A stretch of DNA of 42,033 bases from Nocardiopsis prasina DSM 43845 (lineage in GTDB: Bacteria > Actinomycetota > Actinomycetes > Streptosporangiales > Streptosporangiaceae): NCBI RefSeq assembly GCF_000341265.1, contig NZ_ANAE01000090.1, positions 18,246 to 60,278 of the forward strand, written 5' to 3'. Both the position numbers and the translations under genes were made by a program. Below are positions 7,788 to 16,180 of the stretch, in pieces. Below the pieces are notes generated by a model, which did no database searches, was not told the DNA's origin, and saw only the letters and a list, made by a program, of their open reading frames with translations. Each line of letters opens with the position of its first letter. Position 1 is the first letter of the stretch.

Positions 7788-8311
7788 CGCCCCACCCCGT
7801 ACAGGTACAGCAGGGCCGTCATCGAGGTCCCCGCCACCAGTCGCCTCCCCGCCACGAGTCCGGGCACGTCGGCGAGCGGCACCCACTCGACGCGCTCCGA
7901 CTCCCAGTCCTCCGCGGGATCGCCCACGTATTCGGCGGTGTCCGCGAAGAAGACGTGGTGGGCGGAGTCCGAGATCCCCGGGGTGGGCTGGACGTACACC
8001 AGTGGACACAACGGTCCCGGCCGCCAACCCGTCTCCTCCAGCACCTCGCGCGCCGCCGCGTCCACCGGGCTCTCACCGGCCTCGACGCCGCCCATGGGGA
8101 TCTCGTAGGCCCACGTGTCGGGGATGAACCGGTGGCGCCACTCCAGGAGCACCCGGTCCTCCTCGTCCATGACGACCGCGCCCGCCCCGGGCGAGGTCCG
8201 GATCAGCCGGTGCTCCAGGTGCCGCCCGCCGGTGATCTCCACGTCCGCGATCCGGACGTCCATCCACGGATCGGTGTACAGCGGCCTCTCGGAGTGGACG
8301 GTCCAGCGCAC
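7775..8311 (-). CDS. Nudix hydrolase
   Basis: A 178-aa enzyme with a full Nudix box, GGVEAGESPVDAAAREVLEE, around residues 73-92, matching Gx5Ex7REUxEExGU. Members cleave nucleoside diphosphates linked to another moiety, using Mg2+ bound by the REVLEE glutamates. The fold, with an N-terminal strand then RTSPGAGAVVMDEEDRVLLE, is like ADP-ribose/ADP-sugar pyrophosphatases of the NudF type. The GTG start at 8311 has GGGGGAG just upstream. It is divergent from the SAM-IV operon, with a 303-nt gap. Exact substrate not determinable. Confidence 0.9.
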   Translation of the reverse strand: MRWTVHSERPLYTDPWMDVRIADVEITGGRHLEHRLIRTSPGAGAVVMDEEDRVLLEWRHRFIPDTWAYEIPMGGVEAGESPVDAAAREVLEETGWRPGPLCPLVYVQPTPGISDSAHHVFFADTAEYVGDPAEDWESERVEWVPLADVPGLVAGRRLVAGTSMTALLYLYGVGRPTP

Positions 8312-8406
8312 GGTTCTCCCCCGGTGTCGTCGGCGTACAGCGGACCCATCCCATCACGACCTTGCCTGGGGCGGAGCCCTGTAGCCTTCCTCACTCCCCC
8401 GATCCC

Positions 8407-8436
8407 TTGTAGCAAACATTTCCTATCGACTAAGTT
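8407..8436 (+). promoter_or_regulatory. Promoter of SAM-IV operon 1
   Basis: TTGTAG (8407-8412) and TAAGTT (8431-8436), with an 18-nt spacer, form a reasonable sigma-70-type promoter. Transcription would start around 8442-8445, exactly at the 5' end of the riboswitch. The rest of 8312-8406 holds the divergent Nudix promoter region; nothing else was recognised there. Confidence 0.55.
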
Positions 8437-8444
8437 GCTTTTCA

Positions 8445-8550
8445 GGTCAAGAGTTCCAGCGCGAAGTTCCGGCTCGCTGGACGGCAACCCTCCTGCACGG
8501 TGGGGTGCCCCGGAGACGACGACCCGGCTGCGTGACGCGGCAAGCGTGCG
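8445..8550 (+). promoter_or_regulatory. SAM-IV riboswitch (operon 1)
   Basis: S-adenosylmethionine-sensing leader. Conserved SAM-IV blocks appear in order: GGTCA opening P1, CCAGCG, GGCAACCCTCC, CGGTGGGGTGCCCCGG, a GACC closing P1 at 8521-8524, and the 3' pseudoknot element GCGGCAAGCG. The same blocks occur in the second element of this window (24232-24345, minus). The element ends about 65 nt before the GTG of the first gene. No strong terminator hairpin lies between, so control of translation initiation is more likely than attenuation. SAM-IV is an actinobacterial class; SAM binding normally lowers expression. Confidence 0.88.
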
Positions 8551-8614
8551 ACACCCCCTACCCCCTGACGCCTTCGCCGCCCCGCAGCCCCGACACGAGC
8601 GACGAGGCGAGACT

Positions 8615-9802
8615 GTGAGCACCAACCCCGGGGCGGCGCCCCTCCGCGGCGGAGACACCGTCGGCCGACTGGCGGCCCTGACAGAGGTCACCGAGCGGGC
8701 GCGCACCACCAAACACGAGATCAACGAGCGGGCCCAGGCCGCCGAGGACGCGCTGTTCGGCGGCCCTGGACCGGTCGCGACCGCCGTCCGACACGGGCTC
8801 GCCGCCCTCGCCGCCCGCTGGCATGGCTCCCGCGAACTCGTGGACCACCACACGGAGCTGGGCGCCGATCCGGCCCTGTTCACGGACGACCTGCCCGAGG
8901 ACCCCGCCCTGCGCGCGGCCGCCCGACACGTGGACCTGCTGAGCGTCTCCCCCGCCCTGGCCGTGCGCGAGGACGTGGAGGGGCTGACCGACGCGGGCTG
9001 GGACACCGACGCCGTGGTCGTGGTCTCGCAGATCGCGGCGTTCACCTCCTTCCAAGCCCGCGTGGTGCACGGTCTGCGGTTGCTGGAGGGGCAAGGCCAG
9101 GAACACGTGGCCCCGCCCGCCCGGACCGCCCCGGGGCGCGGGAGGGTCAAGAACGCCTCGCGTAGGGCCGCCAACGGCGGCGAGCGACCCGTGGAGTACA
9201 CCCGGGAGCTGCTGTCCTGGACCTCCTGGCCGCCTCCGGTCCGCACCGACGATCTCACCGAGGAACAGGCCGCCTCGTTCCGGGGCAAGACCAACGGCGA
9301 GTACTTCCGCCTGCTCTCCCGCGTCCCCGGTGTCCTGGCCGCCCGCACGGCTCTGGACGCGGCGGTCTTCACGAGCCGGGAGGGACTCCCCCGTGCCGAG
9401 CGGGAACTGGCGGCCACCGCCACCAGCAAGGTGAACGACTGCGTGTACTGCGCGTCGGTGCACGCGCGCAAGGCCGCTCAGATGGCCGACCGACCGGACG
9501 ACGTCCAGCGCCTGCTCGACGCCGTCCTGGAGCGCGACGCCGACTGGCGCCCCACCGGCACGGCCCCGCTCGCGCACGGACAGGAGCCGCGCTGGGCCGC
9601 GGTCACGGAGTTCGCCGCCGCCCTGGCGACGACCCCGTCGTCGGCCACGGCCGCCCAGGTCGAGCGGTTGCGTGGCCTGGGCCTGTCCGACCTCGAACTC
9701 ACCGACCTGGTGTTCGCGACGTCCTTCTTCTCCTGGGCCAACCGGCTGATGCTCACCCTGGGTGACCCCTACTGGCCCGGGACGGCCGACGTCGCGCCAT
9801 GA
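8615..9802 (+). CDS. Fused two-domain alkylhydroperoxidase/CMD-like protein
   Basis: Cytoplasmic protein of 395 aa made of two AhpD/carboxymuconolactone-decarboxylase-like halves. Residues 1-165 resemble the Avi_7170-type CMD family (RLAALTEVTERARTTKHEIN, then TDAVVVVSQIAAFTSFQARV) and lack the redox Cys pair. Residues 190-395 resemble the Avi_7169-type peroxidase family (GVLAARTALDAAVF) and carry the AhpD-type motif CVYCASVH with CxxC and His. In other bacteria these families are usually separate neighbouring genes, so this looks like a natural fusion; that family match is from memory of motifs. GTG start at 8615 after GAGGCGAG. First gene after the riboswitch. Possible roles are thiol-linked peroxide removal or a redox step on the imported compound. 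Confidence 0.82.
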   Translation: MSTNPGAAPLRGGDTVGRLAALTEVTERARTTKHEINERAQAAEDALFGGPGPVATAVRHGLAALAARWHGSRELVDHHTELGADPALFTDDLPEDPALRAAARHVDLLSVSPALAVREDVEGLTDAGWDTDAVVVVSQIAAFTSFQARVVHGLRLLEGQGQEHVAPPARTAPGRGRVKNASRRAANGGERPVEYTRELLSWTSWPPPVRTDDLTEEQAASFRGKTNGEYFRLLSRVPGVLAARTALDAAVFTSREGLPRAERELAATATSKVNDCVYCASVHARKAAQMADRPDDVQRLLDAVLERDADWRPTGTAPLAHGQEPRWAAVTEFAAALATTPSSATAAQVERLRGLGLSDLELTDLVFATSFFSWANRLMLTLGDPYWPGTADVAP

Positions 9803-9885
9803 ACACCGGCCCCTCCGCCCCCGACACCCGAACCCTCCCCGGGGCACCGCACACGTGCCCTCATCCCACCCAAGGAACGAAAGCC

Positions 9886-10974
9886 ATGACAGCACTTCCC
9901 GGCCGCCCTGCCCGCGCGGCCACACTCGGCGCACTGACCGCTCTCGTCATCGGTCTCACCGCGTGCGGTGAGGTGGTGTCCGAGAGCGGTGACACCGCGA
10001 ACGGCGGGGGTGCGACCATCACCGTGGTGGACGACGCCGACCGCACCGTCGAGTTGGCAGGACCCGTGGAGCGGGCCGTGGTCCTCAACAGCTACGGCAA
10101 CGAGTTCGCGCAGGCCATCGGCGCGGGCGACCGGGTCGTGGGCTACGACCGGGTCTCCGCCAACCGGCTGCCCTACCTGGGAATCGGCGAGGACGAGATC
10201 GTCAGCGAGGACCTCCAGGAGATCAACTACGAGTCCGTGGTCGCCCTGGAACCGGACGTGTTCATCGTGCCGCGCAACGGCGCCTGGCAGGAGGCCGCGG
10301 AGCAGCTGGAGCCCTTCGGTGTCCCGGTCGTGGTCGCCACCGCCTGGGACTTCGACGTGTTCCACGAGACGGTCGACCTGCTCGGCCAGGTCTTCGCCGA
10401 GCCCGAGGGGGCCGAGGCGGTCTCCGGGTTCTACGACGAGATCTTCGACCTGGTCTCGGACCGGGTCGAGGGGACCGACGCGGTCCGCGTGTACTGGGAG
10501 ACCGAGGAGCCCTACCTGACCGGGCTGCCAGGATCCGGTTTCGACCAGATCATCACGGCTGCCGGGGGCGAGAACGTCTTCGGCGACGTCGGGGCCGGTG
10601 GCGACCAGCAGGCCGAGACCACCGTCGACCCGGCCTCGGTCGTCGAACGCGACCCCGAGGTGATCGTCCACGAGTTCGGGCCGAGCGCGGCGCCCACCGG
10701 CCAGGAGCGGTTCGACACCCTGCGTGACGACCTGGAGGGTCGTCCCGGCTGGGAGGACGTCACGGCGGTCTCCGAGGGCGAGGTCTACGTGAGCAACGGC
10801 TGGGCCACGAGCGGGCTCTCCAAGGCCCTGGGCGCGCTGTACCTGGCCACCTGGCTGCACCCGGAGGAGTTCGAAGACGTCGACCCCGACGAGTACCTCG
10901 CCCGCTGGGTCGAGGACTTCCAGGGCACGGACTTCGAGGGCGCGAACGCCTACGTCCAGAAGGTCTCCTCATGA
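9886..10974 (+). CDS. FecB/BtuF-type substrate-binding lipoprotein (SAM-IV operon 1)
   Basis: Class III binding protein of 362 aa with lipobox LTAC; the lipidated Cys is near residue 27. The mature domain starts TITVVDDADRTVELAGPVERAVVL and has the helical backbone ESVVALEPDVFIVP. The ATG at 9886 is chosen because AAGGAACGAAAGCC precedes it and a complete signal peptide follows; an in-frame ATG at 9799 would add 29 unsuitable residues. It would hand ligand to the next two products. There is no iron box upstream. Control by SAM suggests the ligand may not be a plain ferric siderophore; cobalamin, a metallophore or a sulfur compound are all possible. Confidence 0.9.
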   Translation: MTALPGRPARAATLGALTALVIGLTACGEVVSESGDTANGGGATITVVDDADRTVELAGPVERAVVLNSYGNEFAQAIGAGDRVVGYDRVSANRLPYLGIGEDEIVSEDLQEINYESVVALEPDVFIVPRNGAWQEAAEQLEPFGVPVVVATAWDFDVFHETVDLLGQVFAEPEGAEAVSGFYDEIFDLVSDRVEGTDAVRVYWETEEPYLTGLPGSGFDQIITAAGGENVFGDVGAGGDQQAETTVDPASVVERDPEVIVHEFGPSAAPTGQERFDTLRDDLEGRPGWEDVTAVSEGEVYVSNGWATSGLSKALGALYLATWLHPEEFEDVDPDEYLARWVEDFQGTDFEGANAYVQKVSS

Positions 10975-12074
10975 CGGACGCTCCCACGACCACCGCTCCC
11001 GTGCCCCCGCGGGAACGGGAGGCGGCCCCGCGGCCGCGCCTGCGCGACCGGGGCTCCGTCCGGCGGGTCGTGCTCGGGGCCGGGGCCTTCGTGTCCGTCC
11101 TGGCCGTCGCCTGGTGTGTGACCGTGGGCACCGCGGGCGCCGGACTGTCCGACGTCTGGCACGCGGTTCGCCTGTCGGTGTTCGGCGGGGTCCTGGCCGA
11201 CGAGTTCGCCCAGACGTACGCGATCATCACCAACCTGCGGCTGCCCCGGGCCCTGCTGGCGTTCGCGGCGGGCGCCGCCCTGTCGGTGGCGGGGGTGGTG
11301 ATGCAGGGGTTGCTGCGCAACCCGCTGGTCAGCCCGTTCACGCTGGGGGTCTCCCCCGCCGCCGCCTTCGGCGCGTCGCTGGCCATCCTGCTCACCGGGG
11401 GTTCCGCGGGGTCGGCGTCATGGCTGGTCATCGCGAGCGCACTGGTCACGGCCCTGGCGGTCTCGGCCCTGGTGCTGGGGCTGGCCTCGGCCAAGGCCAT
11501 GTCCACGGCCACGCTGCTGCTGTTGGGGATCGCCCTCACTCAGTTGTTCGAGGCCATGACCTCGGCGTTGCAGTTCGTGGCGGACGAGAACACCCTCCAG
11601 GCGATCGTGCGGTGGACGTTCGGTTCGGTCAACGACGCCTCCTGGAGCGACGTGCGCCTGGTCGGCGCGACCGCGCTCCTGGCCCTGCCCCTGCTCTGGT
11701 ACTTCGCCAAGGACCTGAACGCCGTCGCCTTCGCCGGGGACGACGCCGCCCGCAGCCTCGGCGTGAACGTGACCGCGCTGCGGGTCGGGCTCATCATCGT
11801 GTCGGTGGTGCTGGCGTCGGTGGTGGTGTCCTTCTGCGGGGTCATCGGGTTCGTCGGGCTGGTCGGACCGCACATCGCGCGGCTGGTCATCGGCGCCGAC
11901 CACCGCTACCTGCTGCCCTTCTCCTTCCTCACCGGCGGTCTCCTGCTCCTGGTCGCCGACACCGTCGGCCGCACGGTCCTGGCGCCGTCGGTGATCCCGG
12001 TGGGCATCGTGGTGGCCTTCATCGGCGCGCCCGTGTTCATCAACCTCATCCTCACCCGGAAGGCGGCCCGATGA
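10971..12074 (+). CDS. FecCD-family ABC permease (SAM-IV operon 1)
   Basis: A single permease of 367 aa, which presumably works as a homodimer because the operon has only one permease gene, as in BtuC-type importers. Motifs: NLRLPRALLAFAAGAALSV, NPLVSPFTLGVSPAAAFGA, RWTFGSVNDASWSDV and GVIGFVGLVGPHIARL (the ATPase-coupling loop). About ten membrane segments follow a 45-residue Arg/Pro-rich cytoplasmic tail. Its ATG overlaps the stop of the binding-protein gene (ATGA) and its own stop overlaps the ATPase start, so the unit is tightly coupled. Confidence 0.95.
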   Translation: MTDAPTTTAPVPPREREAAPRPRLRDRGSVRRVVLGAGAFVSVLAVAWCVTVGTAGAGLSDVWHAVRLSVFGGVLADEFAQTYAIITNLRLPRALLAFAAGAALSVAGVVMQGLLRNPLVSPFTLGVSPAAAFGASLAILLTGGSAGSASWLVIASALVTALAVSALVLGLASAKAMSTATLLLLGIALTQLFEAMTSALQFVADENTLQAIVRWTFGSVNDASWSDVRLVGATALLALPLLWYFAKDLNAVAFAGDDAARSLGVNVTALRVGLIIVSVVLASVVVSFCGVIGFVGLVGPHIARLVIGADHRYLLPFSFLTGGLLLLVADTVGRTVLAPSVIPVGIVVAFIGAPVFINLILTRKAAR

Positions 12075-12877
12075 GCCTCGACCTGGACTCCGTCCGCTTC
12101 GCCTACCGGCGCCACCGCGTGCTGGAGGACGTGAGCCTGAGTGTGGAGGAGGGACGGTTCTGTGCCCTGCTCGGCCCGAACGGGTCGGGCAAGTCCACCC
12201 TGGCCAAGATCGTCGCCCGGGTGCTCAGGCCCGAGTCGGGCAGCGTCTCGTTCGGCGGCCGCGACCTGCTGGCGGCGCCGCGCCGGGAGCACGCGCGGGT
12301 GGTGGCCTACGTTCCCCAGTCCGGGGAGGCGCCGTTCGACCAGTCGGTGCGCGACGCCGTCCTGTTGGGCCGCACCCCCCACATCGGCCTGCGGCCCTCA
12401 CGGCTGGACCGGGAGGTCGTGGACCGCGCCATCGACCAGCTCGGGTTGACCGACCTGCGCGACCGCCAGTTGTCGCAGCTGTCCGGAGGTCAGGCACAGC
12501 GGGTGCTGATCGCCCGGGCGCTGGCCCAGGAGCCGAAGGTGCTGCTGTTGGACGAACCGACGTCGGCCCTGGACCTGCGCTACCAGATCGAGACGCTCCA
12601 GATCGTGCGGGCGGTGACACGGACCCAGGGGGTGACGGCGCTGATCGCGATCCACGACCTCAACCACGCGGCGCACTTCTGCGATCAGGCGGTCCTGCTG
12701 CACGGCGGCCGGATCGTCGCCGACGGTCCCCCCTCGCGGGCCTACGACCCGCAGGTGCTGAGCTCGGTGTACGGGTTGGACGTGCGGGTGAACAGCGGTG
12801 AGGGTGGGGTGGTGGAGGTGCGGCCGTCCGTGCTGGAGCCCACCCCTGTCGGAGCGAACGGAACGGACGGGCCATGA
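12071..12877 (+). CDS. ABC transporter ATP-binding protein, FepC-type (SAM-IV operon 1)
   Basis: ATPase of 268 aa with Walker A GPNGSGKST (about residue 38), Q-loop VAYVPQSGE, signature LSQLSGGQAQR, Walker B VLLLDEPTSALD and H-loop IAIHDLNHAA. All catalytic elements are intact. Starts at an ATG sharing ATGA with the permease stop and ends sharing ATGA with the next gene. A longer reading frame extending 5' is only the permease gene read in another frame. It powers the single-permease importer of this operon. Confidence 0.95.
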   Translation: MSLDLDSVRFAYRRHRVLEDVSLSVEEGRFCALLGPNGSGKSTLAKIVARVLRPESGSVSFGGRDLLAAPRREHARVVAYVPQSGEAPFDQSVRDAVLLGRTPHIGLRPSRLDREVVDRAIDQLGLTDLRDRQLSQLSGGQAQRVLIARALAQEPKVLLLDEPTSALDLRYQIETLQIVRAVTRTQGVTALIAIHDLNHAAHFCDQAVLLHGGRIVADGPPSRAYDPQVLSSVYGLDVRVNSGEGGVVEVRPSVLEPTPVGANGTDGP

Positions 12878-14862
12878 GCGGTACACAGGACACCGGCGCA
12901 CCGGCGCGCGACGACCTCGCCCGGAGCGCCGGGCACGGTGCGCAGGAGCGCTTCGACGCGGTCGTGGTGGGCGGCGGCCCCCGAGCCGTCGCGGTGGTGG
13001 TGCGGCTCGCCGCACGGCTGGATGGACGCGAGCGGCCCGTGCGCGTGGCGGTGGTCGACCGGGTGGAGGTCGGTGCGGGCGCCACCTGGCGCACCGACCA
13101 GTCGCCCCTGCTGCTCAACAACACCTACAGCGCGCACACCACGATCCACGCCGACGAGAGCACCCGTATGGACGGGCCGGTCGTGCCCGGCCCCGACCTG
13201 GTGCGCTGGGCCTCGGACGGCCGCGTCCCGGCCGACCGCCCGGAGTGGGCGGCGCGGGAGATCGCGGAGCTGCGTCCCTGGACCTTTCCCTCCCGGCGTC
13301 TCCAGGGCGTCTACTACGACGAGCAGCTGGCGGACGCGGTGGCGACCGGCCGGGTCGAGGTGACCCCCGTCCTCGGCACGGCCGTGGACCTGGAGTCCGC
13401 CGGGAGCGGTTGGCGCACCGTGGTGCTGGAGGACGGTCGCAGGCTGGCGGCGCCCTCGGTGGTCCTGGCCCAGGGCATGGTGCAGACGCGTCGTTCGCCC
13501 CGGGTCCGGTCCCTGGCGGCGTCAGCGGAGCGGCACGGACTGGTGTACGTGGAGCCGGGCATGCCCGCCGAACGTGCCTGGGACCGTGTGCCGGGCGGTG
13601 AGACCGTGCTGGTCGCGGGGCTGGGCGCGAACTTCTTCGACGTGGTGGCGCTGCTGACACAGGGTCGGGGCGGACGCTTCGTCCCGGCCGGGGACCCCGC
13701 GCGTCCGTCCCGGCTGCGCTACCTGCCCGGCGGGGACGAACCGCTTCTGGTCGCGGGGTCGCGCCGCGGGCTCCCCTACCGTGCCAAGGCCGCCTACGCG
13801 AAGGGCTTCCCACCCCGCTACGAGCCGGTCCTGGCGACGCGGGAGTGGTTCGCCCGGGTGGCCACCGGGTCCTCGCAGGACTTCCGGACGGCGGTGTGGC
13901 CGCAGCTGGCCCGCGAGTTCGCCTGGGCCCACCTGTCAGTGCTGTTGGAACACCGGCCGGAGGCCGTCCGCGAAGGCCTCGGGCACGGTGAGCTGCTGTC
14001 CGCGCTGGAGGAGGCCGACGCCGACGGCGTGGACACGGTGGTGGCAGAGGCGGTGTCCGACCCACGGCTGCGACTGCGGACGGGACGGCTGGACCGGCCC
14101 TCGCCGCCGACCGGAGGGGCGCCGTTGTCGGAGGAGGAGTGGCGTGCGGAGGTCGCGCGCTTCGCGGAGGAGGAACTGGAGACCATCGACGCCCCCGAGA
14201 GGAGTCCGCGCAACGCCGTGAACCGGGCGATGGCGGCGCTGCGCGGCCCGGTACAGCGCCTGGTGGGGCTCGGCGCGCTGGACGGCGCGAGTGTGGCGCG
14301 CGACGTCGCTGGCTGGTTCACTCCGCTGGGCCTGGCCCTGGCGTCGGGTCCGCCTCCGCACCGGGCCGCCCAGGTGCTGGCGCTCATCGACGCCGGCGTG
14401 GTGGAACTCCTGGGCGAGGGGTCCTCGGTGGAGTTCGAGAACGGGCTGTTCGTCGGCCGGTCCACGTCGGTGCGGCGCGCACCCGTGTGGGCGCGGGCCT
14501 TCGTGGAGACGCGCATGTCCAAGGGGGTGGTCACCGACACCGACGATCCGCTGCTGCGGACCCTGCTGGGTTCGGGGAGAGCGCGCCTGCACCGGTGGCC
14601 CGCCTCGGCCGGCCCCGCGGTCTCCAGCGGCACACTGGACGTGACCCGGGAAGGGTTCCACCTGGTCGGCGACGACGGGGCGGCGGACGAGAACGTCACG
14701 GTGCTCGGCATCCCGGCCGGCGCGGTGCAGCCGGGGTCGGCCATCGGGGCCACACCCGGTGTGCCCTCGCCGCTCCTCGCCGGGGCGGACGTGGCCGCCG
14801 CCGGGATCCTGGCCGCCCGCGCCTCCCTCGGCACGGGCGACGCGGTGGCGGCGCGGGGCTGA
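12874..14862 (+). CDS. FAD/NAD(P)-binding protein, last gene of SAM-IV operon 1
   Basis: Large (662 aa) flavoprotein-like protein. The N-terminal Rossmann motif reads VVVGGGPRAVAVVVRLAARL, and the acidic end of strand 2 is AVVDRVEVGAGATWR, as in the PF13454-type FAD/NAD(P)-binding family. A stretch near residue 78 (LLLNNTYSAHTTIH) matches the usual flavin-region motif. A second nucleotide-binding turn (ETVLVAGLGANFFDVVALL) lies near 245. The C-terminus (PGVPSPLLAGADVAAAGIL) is the typical end of this family. No substrate is established for these proteins; an oxidoreductase or monooxygenase-like role on the imported ligand fits the context. Start overlaps the ATPase stop by 4 nt. Confidence 0.85.
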   Translation: MSGTQDTGAPARDDLARSAGHGAQERFDAVVVGGGPRAVAVVVRLAARLDGRERPVRVAVVDRVEVGAGATWRTDQSPLLLNNTYSAHTTIHADESTRMDGPVVPGPDLVRWASDGRVPADRPEWAAREIAELRPWTFPSRRLQGVYYDEQLADAVATGRVEVTPVLGTAVDLESAGSGWRTVVLEDGRRLAAPSVVLAQGMVQTRRSPRVRSLAASAERHGLVYVEPGMPAERAWDRVPGGETVLVAGLGANFFDVVALLTQGRGGRFVPAGDPARPSRLRYLPGGDEPLLVAGSRRGLPYRAKAAYAKGFPPRYEPVLATREWFARVATGSSQDFRTAVWPQLAREFAWAHLSVLLEHRPEAVREGLGHGELLSALEEADADGVDTVVAEAVSDPRLRLRTGRLDRPSPPTGGAPLSEEEWRAEVARFAEEELETIDAPERSPRNAVNRAMAALRGPVQRLVGLGALDGASVARDVAGWFTPLGLALASGPPPHRAAQVLALIDAGVVELLGEGSSVEFENGLFVGRSTSVRRAPVWARAFVETRMSKGVVTDTDDPLLRTLLGSGRARLHRWPASAGPAVSSGTLDVTREGFHLVGDDGAADENVTVLGIPAGAVQPGSAIGATPGVPSPLLAGADVAAAGILAARASLGTGDAVAARG

Positions 14863-14869
14863 CACGCGG

Positions 14870-14904
14870 GGGCCGTCGGTCCGGTTCGCCCCGGCCGACG
14901 GCCC
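14870..14904. terminator. Shared terminator hairpin between the two SAM-IV operons
   Basis: Perfect 10-bp stem GGGCCGTCGG (14870-14879)/CCGACGGCCC (14895-14904) with a 15-nt loop. It occupies the 46-nt gap between the stop codons of the flavoprotein gene (plus) and the M20 gene (minus), so it probably ends both operons. Confidence 0.75.
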
Positions 14905-14908
14905 GACC

Positions 14909-16180
14909 TCACGCTCCCGAGGAACCCAGCCCGCTGAGCGCCGCGAGCGTCATCGCCCGCACCCCCGTGGACAGGGTCGGCTCCACCGCCGGGGCGAAGT
15001 AGGGAGAGTGGTTGCCCGCCTCGGCGCTCTCGGGGGCGGGCGCCGTGCCCGGGGCGAGCGCGCCCAGACCCCAGAACACCGACGGCGCACCCGCGTCAGC
15101 CCCGAAGTGCCCCACGTCCTCGCTGCCGATCATGCGGTCCAGGGGGACCACCCGGTCGGCGCCCAGGACCTCACCGAAGACCTCCTCCAGAGCGGCGCTG
15201 GAGGCGGGGTCGTTGACGGTGACCGGGAAGGCGCCCAGGCGCCGGTAGGTCGGCGGCACCGGCGCACCGGAGACGGCCGCCTCGCCGTCCAGGACGCGGC
15301 GCGCGGCGGCCACCACACGGGCCAGCACATCGGGGTCGAAGGCGCGCGCGTTGAGGGTGAGCACCGCTTCGTCGGGGATGACGTTCTCGGCGTGCCCGGC
15401 CCGCAGGCGCGCCACGGTCAGCACCGCCTGTTCCTCCGGGTCCAGCTCCCGCGCCACCACCCCCTGGAGGCGCATCACCGAGGCCGCCGCCATCACGACG
15501 GGGTCGACGGTGCGGTGCGGCTGCGAGCCGTGGCCGCCCCGGCCGGTCAGCGTCACCTCCAGGTTCTCGGTGGCGCCCAGCACCAGGCCGGGGCGCAGGG
15601 CGAGGACCCCGGCCGGGAGGGGGAACACGTGCTGGGCGAACACGGCGGACGGGGTGCCGAAGCGGCGGTAGAGGCCGTCGTCGAGCATCGCCCGGGCCCC
15701 GGCCCCGTTCTCCTCCGAAGGCTGGAGCACGGCCATGACCGTCCCGCTCCAGTCCTCCCGCGCGGCCGCCAGGACGGAGGCCGCCCCGACCAGGCAGGTG
15801 ACGTGCATGTCGTGCCCGCAGGCGTGCATGAGGGGGGTGCGGGGATCGCCGGGGGCGCCCGCACGCGAGGCGTAGGGCAGACCGGTCAGCTCACGGACCG
15901 GCAGGGCGTCCATGTCGGCGCGGATGAGCACCGTGGGGCCGGGGCCCGAGCGGAGCACGCCCACCACGCCCGTGCCGCCCACGCCGGTGGTGACCCGGTA
16001 GCCCGCGTCCGCCAGGGCGGCGGCGCCCACGGCGGCGGTCCGCTCCTCACCGAAACCCGGTTCGGGGTGGGCGTGCAGGTCCCGGTACAGGTCCGCCAGC
16101 GCCGCGGGGTCGGTTCCGGGTGCGCCCGAGCCGTAGCGGGAGAGCACGGCGCGGGCGCGCGCCCGGTCCACCCCCGTCAC
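14909..16180 (-). CDS. M20-family amidohydrolase/aminoacylase
   Basis: Zinc hydrolase of 423 aa (M20D-type, like hippurate hydrolases and N-acyl-amino-acid or N-carbamoyl hydrolases). Visible motifs: TVLIRADMDALPV, MHACGHDMHV (His/Cys/His of the metal site), QPSEENGAGA (the general-base Glu and metal-binding Glu) and TGRGGHGSQPH. GTG start at 16180, overlapping the hyuB stop by 4 nt (GTGA). No signal peptide, so cytoplasmic. As last gene of the SAM-IV operon it would remove an N-acyl or N-carbamoyl group left after ring opening by HyuAB, releasing an amino acid. That order of steps is inference. Confidence 0.92.
   Translation of the reverse strand: MTGVDRARARAVLSRYGSGAPGTDPAALADLYRDLHAHPEPGFGEERTAAVGAAALADAGYRVTTGVGGTGVVGVLRSGPGPTVLIRADMDALPVRELTGLPYASRAGAPGDPRTPLMHACGHDMHVTCLVGAASVLAAAREDWSGTVMAVLQPSEENGAGARAMLDDGLYRRFGTPSAVFAQHVFPLPAGVLALRPGLVLGATENLEVTLTGRGGHGSQPHRTVDPVVMAAASVMRLQGVVARELDPEEQAVLTVARLRAGHAENVIPDEAVLTLNARAFDPDVLARVVAAARRVLDGEAAVSGAPVPPTYRRLGAFPVTVNDPASSAALEEVFGEVLGADRVVPLDRMIGSEDVGHFGADAGAPSVFWGLGALAPGTAPAPESAEAGNHSPYFAPAVEPTLSTGVRAMTLAALSGLGSSGA

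Noticed and set aside
9799..9885. Upstream in-frame ATG for the operon 1 binding protein
   Set aside because: Would put 29 Pro/Thr-rich residues before the signal peptide; the ATG at 9886 has a proper ribosome-binding site.
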